Shown here: positions 1 to 9,372 of the stretch, one piece after another
How the letters are laid out: every line of letters starts with the position of its first letter
Numbering within the stretch: the stretch's first letter is position 1
From: Marinospirillum insulare DSM 21763
GTDB lineage: Bacteria > Pseudomonadota > Gammaproteobacteria > Pseudomonadales > Halomonadaceae
Assembly (NCBI RefSeq): GCF_000686905.1
Contig: NZ_JMLW01000007.1
Location: 53,029-117,028 of the forward strand
Reading direction: 5' to 3'
DNA length: 64,000 nt
The notes under the pieces: generated by a model
What the model was told of the DNA's origin: nothing
The model's database searches: none
The model's input: the letters and a program-made list of their open reading frames with translations, nothing else
Made by a program: the position numbers and the translations under genes

Positions 1-160
1 ATGCCTTTTTTTTTTAAACACTGCATTGAAAACACCTACCAAACGCTGGAAGAAAACTGAATAAAAAACTATCCTAGCGGCTCTGCGGCAGTCTGCCACC
101 TACATTAAGCCAGCGCACTTAGGTTAAAATTACCTAATTTAGTCGCTTAGAGCAGGATAA

Positions 161-742
161 ATGACCGAATACCTACTACTTCTCCTTAGCACAATTCTGG
201 TAAACAACTTTGTTCTAGTGCAATTTCTTGGCTTGTGCCCTTTTATGGGAGTGTCGAACAAGCTCGACTCAGCCCTTGGCATGTCACTAGCAACCACTTT
301 TGTGTTAACACTTTCCTCTGGTTTAAGCCACTTGGTTTATTACGGTCTTTTAGCACCACTAGAGCTAGAATACCTGCGCACCCTTAGCTTTATTATTATG
401 ATTGCCGCCGTGGTGCAGTTTACAGAAATGGTGGTACATAAAACCTCGCCACTACTTTACCAAGTGCTAGGCATTTTCTTACCCCTCATTACCACCAACT
501 GCGCAGTACTTGGGGTTGCTTTGCTATCCATCAATAAAGAACAAACCTTTGTGGAGTCGATTCTTTACGGCCTAGGCGCTGGCCTAGGTTTTGCACTGGT
601 TTTAGTTTGCTTTGCCGCCATGCGAGAACGCCTAGCCTTGGCAGATATTCCCAAGCCTTTCCAAGGCGCAGCCGTTGCTATGATAACCGCTGGCTTAATG
701 TCTTTAGCTTTTATGGGCTTTACTGGCATGGTGCAGTTGTGA
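161..742 (+). CDS. rnfA: Rnf electron transport complex subunit RnfA (RsxA)
   Basis: This integral inner-membrane subunit of the Rnf/Rsx complex carries electrons between NADH and ferredoxin-type acceptors, coupled to ion movement. The 193-residue length is normal for the family and the protein is almost entirely hydrophobic (about six membrane segments). The conserved cysteines in LGLCPFMG (Cys26) and TTNCAVLG (Cys114) are present; in this family they help hold an iron-sulfur cluster between RnfA and RnfE. It is the first gene of rnfABCDGE-nth. The 160 bases upstream hold no gene; an AT-rich stretch near 121-140 could contain the promoter but no clear -35/-10 pair was found. The assignment is secure. 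Confidence 0.97.
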   Translation: MTEYLLLLLSTILVNNFVLVQFLGLCPFMGVSNKLDSALGMSLATTFVLTLSSGLSHLVYYGLLAPLELEYLRTLSFIIMIAAVVQFTEMVVHKTSPLLYQVLGIFLPLITTNCAVLGVALLSINKEQTFVESILYGLGAGLGFALVLVCFAAMRERLALADIPKPFQGAAVAMITAGLMSLAFMGFTGMVQL

Positions 743-752
743 GGGTGCAAAT

Positions 753-1367
753 TTGAGTTTAATCACCGCTATCTTCGCTCTTAGCTTACTGGCCTTAATT
801 ATTGGCTTGTTATTGGGTTTTGCTCAAGTACGCTTTCATTTAGAAGGCGACCCGCTGGTTGAAAAAATAGACCAACTCTTACCCCAAACCCAATGCGGCC
901 AGTGTGGTCACCCAGGTTGCAAACCTTATGCAGAAGCCATAGCCGCAGGCGAAGCCATCAACCTTTGTCCACCAGGGGGTGAAACCACCATTCAAGCCTT
1001 GGCAGATTTGCTTGGGCGTGACCCCTTACCCCTAGATGCAGAAGACACCAGCAGTAGTATTAAACGCGTTGCCTACATAAGAGAAGATGAATGCATTGGC
1101 TGCACTAAATGCATTCAAGCCTGCCCAGTCGATGCGATTCTTGGCGCTGCTAAGCAAATGCACACCGTTATAGCTGATGAATGCACTGGCTGCGATTTAT
1201 GTGTAGAGCCCTGCCCTGTGGATTGCATAGATATGCTGCCTGTCACTAGCAACCAACCTAAAGACTGGCAATGGCCAGCACCTTCAGGCCCACTTGCACC
1301 AGCAGCTAGCCGAATAATTACTACAGACCGAGCCACTGATCAGACAACTAGCCAGGAGGCTGTTTAA
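753..1367 (+). CDS. rnfB: Rnf complex ferredoxin-like subunit RnfB
   Basis: RnfB is the iron-sulfur subunit that passes electrons within the Rnf complex. An N-terminal membrane anchor (residues 4-24) is followed by a four-cysteine cluster (Cys48, 51, 56, 72) and two ferredoxin-type CxxCxxCxxxCP motifs (Cys114-124 and Cys144-154). The start codon appears to be TTG at 753: no in-frame ATG lies nearby and a GAGGG ribosome-binding site at 741-745 is well placed. That binding site overlaps the rnfA stop codon, so translation is probably coupled. The length of 204 residues is typical. Confidence 0.95.
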   Translation: MSLITAIFALSLLALIIGLLLGFAQVRFHLEGDPLVEKIDQLLPQTQCGQCGHPGCKPYAEAIAAGEAINLCPPGGETTIQALADLLGRDPLPLDAEDTSSSIKRVAYIREDECIGCTKCIQACPVDAILGAAKQMHTVIADECTGCDLCVEPCPVDCIDMLPVTSNQPKDWQWPAPSGPLAPAASRIITTDRATDQTTSQEAV

Positions 1368-1369
1368 GC

Positions 1370-3190
1370 ATGGCAACCACTTGGATAAAACGCACTTTTC
1401 ATGGCGGCATTCACCCAGCTGAAAACAAACACCTATCTTCACTGGCTGAAGTTAGAGTTGCTGCGCTACCTAAACAAGTCGTACTTCCCTTGTCTAGTGG
1501 CAATGGCCCGGCACTTAAACCCTTGGTTGAGGTGGGCGACAGAGTAAAAACTGGTCAATTAATTGCTAGCTGCTCAAAAGGTTTTTCAGCCAATTTACAT
1601 GCCAGTATTAGCGGTCAGGTAATAGCGCTAGAAGAACGCCCCCTAGTCCACCCTTCTGGCTTAAACGTGGCTAGCATTGTTATTACTAGCGATGGGCAGG
1701 ACACGCCTTATCAGCATCCTGCCTATCCTCTTTGGCAAGAAGCCACCGATGAGCAGTTATTAGAGATGATTCAACAAGCTGGATTAGTCGGCTTAGGTGG
1801 TGCAGGTTTTCCTACGAGTGTCAAAATTAACGGGGCTTATCAGCAAGGCATTAAAACTTTAATTATTAATGCTGCAGAATGCGAACCTTACATTACCGCC
1901 GATGATCTTCTCATTCAAACGCAAGCTAAAGCACTCTTAGATGGCATTGCCATTTTACAGCGCTTACTTAAACCTCAAGCTATCTTGCTAGGTATAGAAG
2001 ACAACAAACCTGAAGCCCTCGCTGCTTTAGAAACTGCCTTAAGTGAACACCCACTAAAAGCAGCACTAGAAATAGGTGTACTGCCAACCCGCTACCCTTC
2101 GGGCGGTGAAAAGCAACTTATACAACTCCTCACTGGGCAAGAGGTTCCCAGCGGTAAAATCCCTCTAGATCTAGGCGTGCTCTGTCATAACGTAGGCACT
2201 ATTTATGCGCTTAATGCTGCCGTTACACTTGGGCAACCTTTAATTCAACGCCTAGTAACCGTCACCGGACAAGCCGTTAGCCAGCCGGGGAATTACTGGG
2301 TAAGACTAGGTACACCTATTCAAGATTTGCTAGATGAAGCAGGTATTAAAGAAACCAGCAGCAAAAAAGCTCAACGCTTAATTGTGGGTGGCCCCATGAT
2401 GGGCTTTACTTTGGATAGCAGCGACTACTCGATAACTAAAAGTGTTAACTGCCTTCTACTGCCCACAGAAAAAGAACTTCCTCTGCCTGGAGTAGAACAG
2501 CCTTGCATACGTTGTGGTCAGTGTGAACTAGCTTGTCCTGCACAGCTATTACCCCAGCAGCTTTATTTTTATTCGGCTAACCAAGCCTATGAACAAGCAG
2601 CTGATCAGCAATTATTTGATTGCATAGAATGCGGTGCTTGTGCCTGGGTCTGCCCTAGTGAGATTCCGCTGGTACAATATTACCGCCATGCCAAGGCAGA
2701 ATTAAGGCAAATGCAGGCAGAAGCGATAAAAGCAGAACAAGCTAAACAACGCTTTGAAGCACGTAACGCACGACTAGAACAAGAAAAGCTGGATAGAGAA
2801 GCTAAGCGCCTAGCTAGAGCAGAAGCCGCTGCTCGTATGGCTGCAGCAAAAAAAGCTGCTGCTGAAAAAGAAGCGACTGAAACAGAGGCAAGTCAGCAGA
2901 CTAGCCAACAAACTAGTCAGGCAACGGCTAGCAAAGCACAAGCCACCCAAGCCCCAAAAGCAGTAGCCAACAACACTGCTTTATTGAAGCAACTTAAAAC
3001 AGCCAAAGCAGCGGCTAGTGTCGCGGTTAGAAAAGCTGAAAAAACACTCAGCAACCTAGAAGTTAACCCCGATGCGACACCCGAACAAATGAACAAGCAG
3101 CGAGAGATGATAGACAAAGCCAAAGAACAGCTTGCCAAGGCTGAAGCCAAACTAGCCGAAGCAAACAGTTTGCAGGAAACCACTCAATGA
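1370..3190 (+). CDS. rnfC: Rnf complex NADH-binding subunit RnfC
   Basis: RnfC is the peripheral subunit that oxidises NADH using FMN and iron-sulfur clusters. The glycine-rich GLGGAGFPTSVK segment (near residues 140-152) is the NADH/FMN-binding region shared with complex I subunit NuoF. Two 4Fe-4S motifs lie at Cys379-Cys389 and Cys418-Cys428. The last 170 or so residues form a low-complexity Ala/Lys/Gln/Glu-rich tail, probably helical, which is common and variable in proteobacterial RnfC. An AGGAGG site lies about 10 bases before the ATG, and the stop overlaps rnfD by four bases. Confidence 0.96.
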   Translation: MATTWIKRTFHGGIHPAENKHLSSLAEVRVAALPKQVVLPLSSGNGPALKPLVEVGDRVKTGQLIASCSKGFSANLHASISGQVIALEERPLVHPSGLNVASIVITSDGQDTPYQHPAYPLWQEATDEQLLEMIQQAGLVGLGGAGFPTSVKINGAYQQGIKTLIINAAECEPYITADDLLIQTQAKALLDGIAILQRLLKPQAILLGIEDNKPEALAALETALSEHPLKAALEIGVLPTRYPSGGEKQLIQLLTGQEVPSGKIPLDLGVLCHNVGTIYALNAAVTLGQPLIQRLVTVTGQAVSQPGNYWVRLGTPIQDLLDEAGIKETSSKKAQRLIVGGPMMGFTLDSSDYSITKSVNCLLLPTEKELPLPGVEQPCIRCGQCELACPAQLLPQQLYFYSANQAYEQAADQQLFDCIECGACAWVCPSEIPLVQYYRHAKAELRQMQAEAIKAEQAKQRFEARNARLEQEKLDREAKRLARAEAAARMAAAKKAAAEKEATETEASQQTSQQTSQATASKAQATQAPKAVANNTALLKQLKTAKAAASVAVRKAEKTLSNLEVNPDATPEQMNKQREMIDKAKEQLAKAEAKLAEANSLQETTQ

Positions 3191-4242
3191 CCCGTATTCT
3201 ACTTAGCTCCCCCCACGCTCACGGTAAAAGCAGCACCAGCAGGGTGATGCAACAGGTGATTCTTGCTTGCTTGCCGGGCATCGTTGCGCTGACCTACTTT
3301 TTTGGGCCAGGCATATTGGTTAACCTCTTGCTAACCACTGGCAGTGCTCTACTTGCAGAAGCTAGCGTTTTAAAGTTAAGAAAGCGTAACCTAGCCCCTT
3401 TACAAGACTATTCAGCAATTTTAACTGGGGTACTTTTAGGTGTTTGCCTGCCTGCCAGTGCCCCTTGGTGGATCCCCGTGAGCGGTGCGCTGTTTGCCAT
3501 GCTAGCTGCCAAACACCTGTTTGGTGGGCTAGGCCAAAACCCTTTTAACCCTGCCATGGCTGCCTATGCCTTTTTGTTGATTAGCTTTCCTGTGCCCATG
3601 ACACTCTGGCCTATGGCCGCTACTGCCGATCAACTGAGTTGGTTTAACAGCCTGCAAGGGGTAGATTCTCAAACGGGTGCCACGGCCTTAGATGCTTGGC
3701 GCAATAAAGGCCCGCAAATGGCCAGTGAGTTTTGGCGAGCCACCCAAAGCCTAAGTCCTTTAAAACCTCTACATCCAGCCATGCTTCAAGCTTCAACCTA
3801 CATTGCATTGGCTTGGCTAGTGGGTGGTGCTTACCTTATTTATAAACGCATTATTAACTGGCAATTACCCTTAGTATTTTTAGCCACTCTTTTGGTTTAC
3901 AGTGCTTTTTTATGGGGTATTGATAGCAGCCATTACGCGCCGCCTTGGTTACATTTTGCTGCTGGGTCAGCGGTCTTTGCTGCTTTTTTTATAATTACCG
4001 ATCCAGTTAGCTGTGCGACCAGTGTCAAAGGTCGTATTTTTTTTGCTTTAGGCGTGGGCCTATTAGTTATTAGCATTCGTACCTGGGGTAGTTACCCAGA
4101 TGGCGTGGCCTTTTCGGTACTTTTAATGAACTTTGCCGCACCAGCTTTAGACTACTTCACCCGCCCCAGAGTTTATGGGCATAACAAACCACAGAGCGGT
4201 ATGGGTTCAGGGAGCAAAAAAGGGGAGCAAAAAAATGACTGA
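3187..4242 (+). CDS. rnfD: Rnf complex membrane flavoprotein RnfD
   Basis: RnfD is the membrane subunit that carries covalently bound FMN and is thought to form part of the ion path. Several membrane helices are visible. The flavinylation motif TGAT (residues 163-166) places the FMN-bearing threonine at about Thr166. The start ATG overlaps the rnfC stop (ATGA) and the stop overlaps the rnfG start, so the operon is tightly coupled. The length of 351 residues is typical. Confidence 0.96.
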   Translation: MTRILLSSPHAHGKSSTSRVMQQVILACLPGIVALTYFFGPGILVNLLLTTGSALLAEASVLKLRKRNLAPLQDYSAILTGVLLGVCLPASAPWWIPVSGALFAMLAAKHLFGGLGQNPFNPAMAAYAFLLISFPVPMTLWPMAATADQLSWFNSLQGVDSQTGATALDAWRNKGPQMASEFWRATQSLSPLKPLHPAMLQASTYIALAWLVGGAYLIYKRIINWQLPLVFLATLLVYSAFLWGIDSSHYAPPWLHFAAGSAVFAAFFIITDPVSCATSVKGRIFFALGVGLLVISIRTWGSYPDGVAFSVLLMNFAAPALDYFTRPRVYGHNKPQSGMGSGSKKGEQKND

Positions 4243-4915
4243 TTCTAGCCCTAACCCCAATTCAGCACCCAGCTATAAATCTAGCCTTACGCAAAGCGTG
4301 ATTGGCCTAGTCATTTTTGCCGTAATTACCGCTGGTGTGGTTAGCTTTACTCGCCTTATGACCGCAGAACGCATCCATAAAAACCAGGCACTAGCTGAGG
4401 CTAAAGTTCTTTATAGCCTAGCGCCAACCGATCAATACGAATTAAACCTAGATCAGCCTTTAACCCTACCAGCCGCACCAGAACTAGGGCATAACCAACC
4501 GTTTACTGCCCACCTAGCGACTCAAAAGGGTCAGCCAGCACTGATTATTCTGCCTCTCACGGCTAAAGATGGTTACACAGGTGATATCAACCTACTTGTG
4601 GCAATGAACCTGCAAGGTGAAATTAAAGGTGTGAGTGTTGTTAGTCACCGTGAAACTCCAGGGCTAGGTGATCGTATTGAAGAACGTAAATCTGACTGGC
4701 TAAAACAGTTTGCTGGCAAAAGTTTGACCAATCCTACAATTAGCGATTGGGCAGTAAAAAAAGACGGTGGCGAGTTTGATCAGTTCACCGGGGCAACTAT
4801 TACCCCCAGAGCCGTGGTTAACGTTATTAAGCGCAGCCTGCTTTGGCAGCAAAACCAAGCTTGGCAAGAAGAAATTCCACTAGGCCTAGAAGCAGAAGTA
4901 GGAGCAGAAGAATGA
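4235..4915 (+). CDS. rnfG: Rnf complex FMN-binding subunit RnfG
   Basis: RnfG is a periplasm-facing flavoprotein anchored by one N-terminal helix (about residues 20-38), with FMN covalently attached at the TGATIT motif (Thr188 region). The open frame extends back to 4175 inside rnfD, but ATG 4235 is preferred: it follows the purine-rich run AAAGGGGAGCAA, overlaps the rnfD stop by eight bases, and gives a normal 226-residue protein beginning MTDSSPNP. The stop overlaps the rnfE start (ATGA). Confidence 0.94.
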   Translation: MTDSSPNPNSAPSYKSSLTQSVIGLVIFAVITAGVVSFTRLMTAERIHKNQALAEAKVLYSLAPTDQYELNLDQPLTLPAAPELGHNQPFTAHLATQKGQPALIILPLTAKDGYTGDINLLVAMNLQGEIKGVSVVSHRETPGLGDRIEERKSDWLKQFAGKSLTNPTISDWAVKKDGGEFDQFTGATITPRAVVNVIKRSLLWQQNQAWQEEIPLGLEAEVGAEE

Positions 4916-5625
4916 GTGATTCGGCAGCCAGCGTTGATTATCGCAAAATTACCCTAGATGGCTTATGGCACAACAACCCTGCCCTAGTGCAACTCTTAGG
5001 GCTTTGTCCACTTTTAGCCGTTACCGGTACAGTGACTAATGCTTTAGGTTTAGGTTTAGCAACCCTGCTGGTACTACTTGGTTCAAGCTTTTCTGTCTCG
5101 CTGATTCGTAACCATGTTCCTGCTAGCGTGCGCCTCCCTGCTTTTGTGATGATTATTGCTTCTTTTGTGACCTGTGCAGAGCTGTTAATGCAAGCCTTCA
5201 CCTACGAGCTTTATCTAATTTTAGGTATTTTTATTCCACTTATCGTAACCAACTGCGCCATTTTAGGCCGTGCCGATGCTTTTGCCTCTAAACATTCACC
5301 CTTAGCTGCACTGATAGATGCACTGATGGTCGGCCTAGGTTTTGCGCTAGTATTAATTTTATTAGGTGCTTTGCGAGAACTTTTTGGACAGGGCACCCTC
5401 TTTAGTGGTATGGATTTACTCTTTGGCCCCCTAGCCGCTAACTGGCAAATTACCTTTTTTACTGACTTCCAAGTATTAATTTTAATGCTGCCACCAGGTG
5501 CGTTTTTTGGTATGGGGCTGATTATTGCAGGTAAAAACCTGCTAGATAACCACCTAAAGGAACGCCAAAAACCACAAATAATTACTAGCGACAAAACCAG
5601 TCGGCGAGTACGTGTGACTAATTAA
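4912..5625 (+). CDS. rnfE: Rnf complex subunit RnfE
   Basis: RnfE is a polytopic membrane subunit homologous to RnfA. Cys32 (in LLGLCPLLA) and Cys115 (in VTNCAILG) match the pair in RnfA. The frame is open upstream to 4843, but that extension is an arginine/serine-rich out-of-frame reading of rnfG. ATG 4912, overlapping the rnfG stop as ATGA and preceded by AGGAGCAGAAG, is the likely start and gives 237 residues. The gene is followed two bases later by nth, as in E. coli. Confidence 0.95.
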   Translation: MSDSAASVDYRKITLDGLWHNNPALVQLLGLCPLLAVTGTVTNALGLGLATLLVLLGSSFSVSLIRNHVPASVRLPAFVMIIASFVTCAELLMQAFTYELYLILGIFIPLIVTNCAILGRADAFASKHSPLAALIDALMVGLGFALVLILLGALRELFGQGTLFSGMDLLFGPLAANWQITFFTDFQVLILMLPPGAFFGMGLIIAGKNLLDNHLKERQKPQIITSDKTSRRVRVTN

Positions 5626-5627
5626 AC

Positions 5628-6260
5628 ATGAATAAAGACAAACGTTACCAAATTTTTAGCCGTTTAAGGGAAGCTAACCCCAACCCAACCACTGAGCTTA
5701 ACTGGAGTAATAATTTTGAACTCCTTGCAGCGGTACTTCTTTCGGCACAAGCCACCGATGTAGGGGTAAACAAAGCCACTGATAAACTTTTCCCTGTTGC
5801 TAATACCCCCCAAGCCATTATTGATTTAGGCTTGGAAGGCTTAAAAAGTTACATAAAAACCATTGGCCTGTTTAATACCAAAGCCACCAACCTAATGAAA
5901 ACCTGCCATATTTTGGTAGATAAACACGGCGGAGAAGTGCCTGCCACGCGCAAAGCATTGGAAGCCCTACCCGGTGTCGGCCGAAAAACCGCCAATGTGG
6001 TGTTAAATACTGCCTTTGGTCAGCCCACCATAGCCGTTGATACGCATATTTTCCGCGTTAGTAACCGTACTGGCATAGCCAAGGGTAAAGACGTAGATGA
6101 AGTTGAGCAAAAACTACTTCGCCATGTACCTGCTGAGTTTAAAAAAGACATTCACCATTGGCTTATTTTGCATGGGCGTTATACCTGTGTGGCGCGCAAA
6201 CCCCGCTGCCTTAGTTGTATAATTGAAGATCTATGTGAATTTAAAGAAAAAACTGAGTAA
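5628..6260 (+). CDS. nth: endonuclease III, DNA glycosylase/AP lyase
   Basis: The enzyme removes oxidised pyrimidines and cleaves the resulting abasic site in base excision repair. The helix-hairpin-helix LPGVGRKTANVV contains the catalytic Lys120, and VDTHIFRV supplies Asp138. The C-terminal 4Fe-4S cysteines are Cys187, 194, 197 and 203, exactly the E. coli numbering. The 210-residue protein is complete. It ends the rnf operon, an arrangement conserved in gammaproteobacteria. Confidence 0.97.
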   Translation: MNKDKRYQIFSRLREANPNPTTELNWSNNFELLAAVLLSAQATDVGVNKATDKLFPVANTPQAIIDLGLEGLKSYIKTIGLFNTKATNLMKTCHILVDKHGGEVPATRKALEALPGVGRKTANVVLNTAFGQPTIAVDTHIFRVSNRTGIAKGKDVDEVEQKLLRHVPAEFKKDIHHWLILHGRYTCVARKPRCLSCIIEDLCEFKEKTE

Positions 6261-6300
6261 GATAATGCCAATAATAAACATCTAATACTTGAGGTTTACT

Positions 6301-6996
6301 GTGACCAAACTTGCTACTGCCAGACGTTCTGGTGCAATCACCACTGAAGAAGTACTGATTATTCTTTGCCACTCAGTTAATGAAGTATTAAACAATGCTG
6401 GTAACCCTGGTGTTGAATACTCGCCTATGGTTCAAAAAATCAACAAAACCTGCCTACGTCCAGATATCGGCTGTTTTGTGCTCTTTGATGGTGGTTTTTC
6501 AGGCCTAGTGATTATCAACTTCACTGCAGAGTCAGCGATGGAAATTTACCGTAGTTACCTGTTGAGCATGGGCATGCCAGAAAATGAGCTAGCCCTTTTT
6601 CATACTGCCGATGAAGTAGGTAACGTGATGGGCGAAATCATGAACCAAATTGTGGGTGACTTTACTAATAAAATTCGCCACCAATTAAAAACCTCCATCA
6701 CCCAAAGCCAACCTAAGATGATGGCGATTAACAAACAGGTACAAATTTCTGTTAACACCACGCTAGACCAACCCCAGTCACGTCGTGTTACCTTTAATAC
6801 AGCACAAAATAATATTTTTTATCTAGAGCTATCCATGGATAAAACTGAATTTATTAAACTGCACGACTTTGACGAAGCCGAATTAGAAAACCCTGATGAT
6901 ATTCTTGCTAGCACTAAGCGCCAAACGAACCAACCCAGCAGCGATAGCTCATCAAACACTCAACACGATGACCTAATGAACGACCTAGGCATCTAA
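6301..6996 (+). CDS. DUF3334 family protein, CheX/CheC-like fold suspected
   Basis: This cytoplasmic protein of about 231 residues resembles the DUF3334 family of marine gammaproteobacteria. The middle part (GFSGLVIINFTAESAM, then ELALFHTADEVGNVMGEIMN) has the pattern of CheX/CheC/FliN-type phosphatase domains, in which an E..N motif on a helix is catalytic; a signalling role is therefore an inference. The C-terminus is a polar, Ser/Thr/Asn-rich tail ending in a short acidic peptide. GTG 6301 was chosen because GAGG lies six bases upstream; a TTG at 6289 is the alternative. It follows nth by 40 bases and may be a separate unit. Confidence 0.75.
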   Translation: MTKLATARRSGAITTEEVLIILCHSVNEVLNNAGNPGVEYSPMVQKINKTCLRPDIGCFVLFDGGFSGLVIINFTAESAMEIYRSYLLSMGMPENELALFHTADEVGNVMGEIMNQIVGDFTNKIRHQLKTSITQSQPKMMAINKQVQISVNTTLDQPQSRRVTFNTAQNNIFYLELSMDKTEFIKLHDFDEAELENPDDILASTKRQTNQPSSDSSSNTQHDDLMNDLGI

Positions 6997-7030
6997 TTAG
7001 CAAACAGTAATTTTTTAAGGAACACACAGC

Positions 7031-8032
7031 ATGGCAACGGCATTTGGTACAGTTTTTATGCCTGAAATGGCAATCACTTGGTTTGATGGCAAGAACTGGA
7101 GCCCAGTAGAAATGGTACCCAGCGATCGCCTAACGCTTCATCCTGGCGCTCATGTGCTTCACTATTCCAGCACCTGCTTTGAAGGCTTAAAAGCTTTTCG
7201 CCATGCAGACGGTTCGGTCAATATCTTTCGTATGGACAAAAACCTAGAGCGTATGGCACAAAGTTCACGCCTACTAACTCTACCCGAGCTAGACCTTAAA
7301 ATAGCAGCAGACATGATTAAACAAACCGCTGCTCGTTTTGCTGATGAAGTTCCTGCACCCCCTGGTTCTCTTTATATTCGTCCCACCCATATCGGTACTG
7401 AAGCTGCCGTTGGCAAGGCCGCAGCACCCTCAGAAACCTCTTGCTTTTATGTATTAGTTAGCCCAGTGGGTGACTATTTTGCAGGTGGCGATCAAGCACT
7501 TCGCTTGTTATTAGAAGAAAACGGTATGCGTTGTGCACCTCACATGGGCATGATTAAAAGCGGTGGTAACTACGCCAGTGCATTACAACCCATTATGAAA
7601 GCTAAACAAGAAGTCCAAGCTGACCAGGTGCTTTTTTGCCCTAATGGCGATGTACAAGAAACCGGAGCTGCTAACTTTTTGCTGATTGATGGCAATGAAA
7701 TTATTACTAAAGCCTTAGATGAAAGCTTTTTGCATGGTGTAACTCGCGATACCATTTTAACCCTAGCTAAAGACTTAGGTATGCAAGTGTCTGAACGCCA
7801 GCTAACGGTGACCGAACTACTAGAACGTGCCGCCAAGCCTGGCTGTGAAGCTGCTCTTTCAGGTACTGCTGCTGTTCTTACCCCCGTTGGCACACTGATT
7901 CATAACGGCAAAGAATACCCTGTAGGTAACGGCGGTATAGGCCAAACCGTAGTGAAACTACGCCAAACCCTCAACGCTATTCAGTGGGGTGAGGCAGAAG
8001 ATAAACACGGCTGGTTAGAGCGCGTTAATTAG
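7031..8032 (+). CDS. ilvE: branched-chain amino acid aminotransferase
   Basis: This PLP enzyme of fold type IV interconverts leucine, isoleucine and valine with their 2-oxo acids. Lys176 (GMIKSGGNYAS) is the PLP Schiff-base lysine, and Glu210 in GDVQETGAANF contacts the cofactor. The 333-residue length and the motif EGLKAFRHADGSV place it in the longer group II BCAT class. A TAAGG ribosome-binding site precedes the ATG. It appears to be a single gene converging on the L,D-transpeptidase. Confidence 0.93.
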   Translation: MATAFGTVFMPEMAITWFDGKNWSPVEMVPSDRLTLHPGAHVLHYSSTCFEGLKAFRHADGSVNIFRMDKNLERMAQSSRLLTLPELDLKIAADMIKQTAARFADEVPAPPGSLYIRPTHIGTEAAVGKAAAPSETSCFYVLVSPVGDYFAGGDQALRLLLEENGMRCAPHMGMIKSGGNYASALQPIMKAKQEVQADQVLFCPNGDVQETGAANFLLIDGNEIITKALDESFLHGVTRDTILTLAKDLGMQVSERQLTVTELLERAAKPGCEAALSGTAAVLTPVGTLIHNGKEYPVGNGGIGQTVVKLRQTLNAIQWGEAEDKHGWLERVN

Positions 8033-8050
8033 CCTCTATTTAACTAATAA

Positions 8051-8554
8051 CTACTCAATCAAAACCTTGGTGCCCACCGGCACCAAGTCAAACACTTCTA
8101 ACATAGCCTCAGGGTGTAAATTCACACAGCCAGCCGAGGCAGCCACACCTAACGGCTTAGTAGCTGGCACGCCATGCAAATAAATAAAGCGCCGTTGAGT
8201 GTCCACCTGGCCACCCCGATTAAAGCCCACCTCTTCACCACACAGCCATAAAATACGGCCTAAAATCCAATCCCTATTAGGAAACTGCTCGTTTAATTCA
8301 GGTGACCAAGTCTCACCGGTAGGACGACGACCTCGGAACACCGCCCTTGCATCTTCACCGGCACCTATTTTTGCTCTTACTCTATGCCAGCCACGCGGAG
8401 TACAACCACTGCCTTCTTGCTCGCCTAGCCCAGCTAAACCTGTCGCCACTGGCCAAGATTGAAGTATTTGATTCTTAGCAGATAACCAATGTAAAACCTG
8501 ATTAGCAGTATCAACCCTTAACCACTCAGCACTAGGTAAACGATTAGTTAACAT
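8051..8554 (-). CDS. L,D-transpeptidase (YkuD domain) family protein
   Basis: The YkuD domain occupies nearly all of this 167-residue protein. The active-site region reads YLHGVP, then SAGCVNLHPEAM, so the catalytic His and Cys are present. The usual SHGC box is SAGC here, with Ala in place of the second His. Known members cross-link peptidoglycan or attach lipoproteins from the periplasm. No signal peptide is visible, which is odd for that role, although short YkuD proteins without one are known. It begins three bases after the psrA stop and is probably co-transcribed. Confidence 0.8.
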   Translation of the reverse strand: MLTNRLPSAEWLRVDTANQVLHWLSAKNQILQSWPVATGLAGLGEQEGSGCTPRGWHRVRAKIGAGEDARAVFRGRRPTGETWSPELNEQFPNRDWILGRILWLCGEEVGFNRGGQVDTQRRFIYLHGVPATKPLGVAASAGCVNLHPEAMLEVFDLVPVGTKVLIE

Positions 8555-8557
8555 AAC

Positions 8558-9208
8558 TTACTGCTTTACTAGCTCTGGCTGCTCAGGAACCGGTGCTTGC
8601 ATCGCAGCAGTCACCACAGGTAATAAACGAGCAACCAAATCGGCAATACGGGTTTTTTCATCATAGTCACTTAAAGCAATATCGCGTAAGGCATCTAAAG
8701 AAGACATGGTAAAAACTACCGCCCCCAGCATAAAGTGAATACGCCAAAAGCGCTCGGCATCAGGTAAATCGGCGGAGCTTAACTTAAGTAAATTAGTAAA
8801 ACGTAGAAAAGTTTGCCCGTAATGCTCTTGTAAATAACGTCGCATGTGACCCTGCGCTTGGGTATAAGCTAAACCGAGTAAACGCATAAAGACCGACAAG
8901 CTACCCTTAGTGGCTGGCACACTGATAGTACAACGCGCTAAAACTTCTAAGAGTTCTTCGAGCGACACCTCAGATTTTTTTTCTAAAATGGCCAACTCTT
9001 GATTAAACTCCTCACAAAACGGATCTAAATAGCGCGCAAAAACGGCTTGAATCAGCGCCTTTTTAGAACCAAAGTGATAGTTCACCGCAGCTAAATTCAC
9101 CTTAGCGCGGCTAGTAATCGCCCTAAGTGAAGTTTCAGCAAACCCTTTTTCTGCAAAAAGTGCCTCAGCGGTATCAAGAATACGAACAACGGTGTCGGAC
9201 TGTGCCAT
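8558..9208 (-). CDS. psrA: TetR-family regulator PsrA
   Basis: An N-terminal helix-turn-helix (residues about 25-50; ETSLRAITSRAKVNLAAVNY) is followed by an all-helical ligand domain. The start MAQSDTVVRILDTAEALF, the motif NLAAVNYHFGSKKALIQAVF and the later FMRLLGLA and HFMLGA segments closely resemble Pseudomonas PsrA, recalled from memory. PsrA senses long-chain fatty acids and controls beta-oxidation and, in pseudomonads, rpoS. A site matching the published PsrA operator lies just upstream of its own start, suggesting autorepression. The gene is divergent from acnA. Confidence 0.85.
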   Translation of the reverse strand: MAQSDTVVRILDTAEALFAEKGFAETSLRAITSRAKVNLAAVNYHFGSKKALIQAVFARYLDPFCEEFNQELAILEKKSEVSLEELLEVLARCTISVPATKGSLSVFMRLLGLAYTQAQGHMRRYLQEHYGQTFLRFTNLLKLSSADLPDAERFWRIHFMLGAVVFTMSSLDALRDIALSDYDEKTRIADLVARLLPVVTAAMQAPVPEQPELVKQ

Positions 9209-9221
9209 GCCTGCTCCAAGT

Positions 9222-9235
9222 TAAACAACTGTTTC
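9222..9235. promoter_or_regulatory. candidate PsrA operator
   Basis: TAAACAACTGTTTC contains AAAC-N4-GTTT, which fits the reported PsrA consensus (G/C)AAAC(N2-4)GTTT(G/C) except for one outer base. It lies 14-27 bases upstream of the psrA start, in the intergenic region shared with acnA. Repression of psrA by its own product is the likely use; an effect on acnA is possible but the site is about 140 bases from that start. Confidence 0.6.
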
Positions 9236-9372
9236 AAACATTATCCGTTTACTGCTAGTCAAGATCAAGCCTTTAAGCCTTAATTTTGCTGGGGATTTAA
9301 CTCCACTTATTACTTCTTTAAATTTCAGCTAGACTGAATACCTTACTCGCAAAGTGCACTAGGAGCAGAAAG

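Noticed and set aside
5211..5594. Minus-strand open frame opposite rnfE
   Set aside because: It is antisense to a conserved membrane protein and reads as low-complexity basic sequence.
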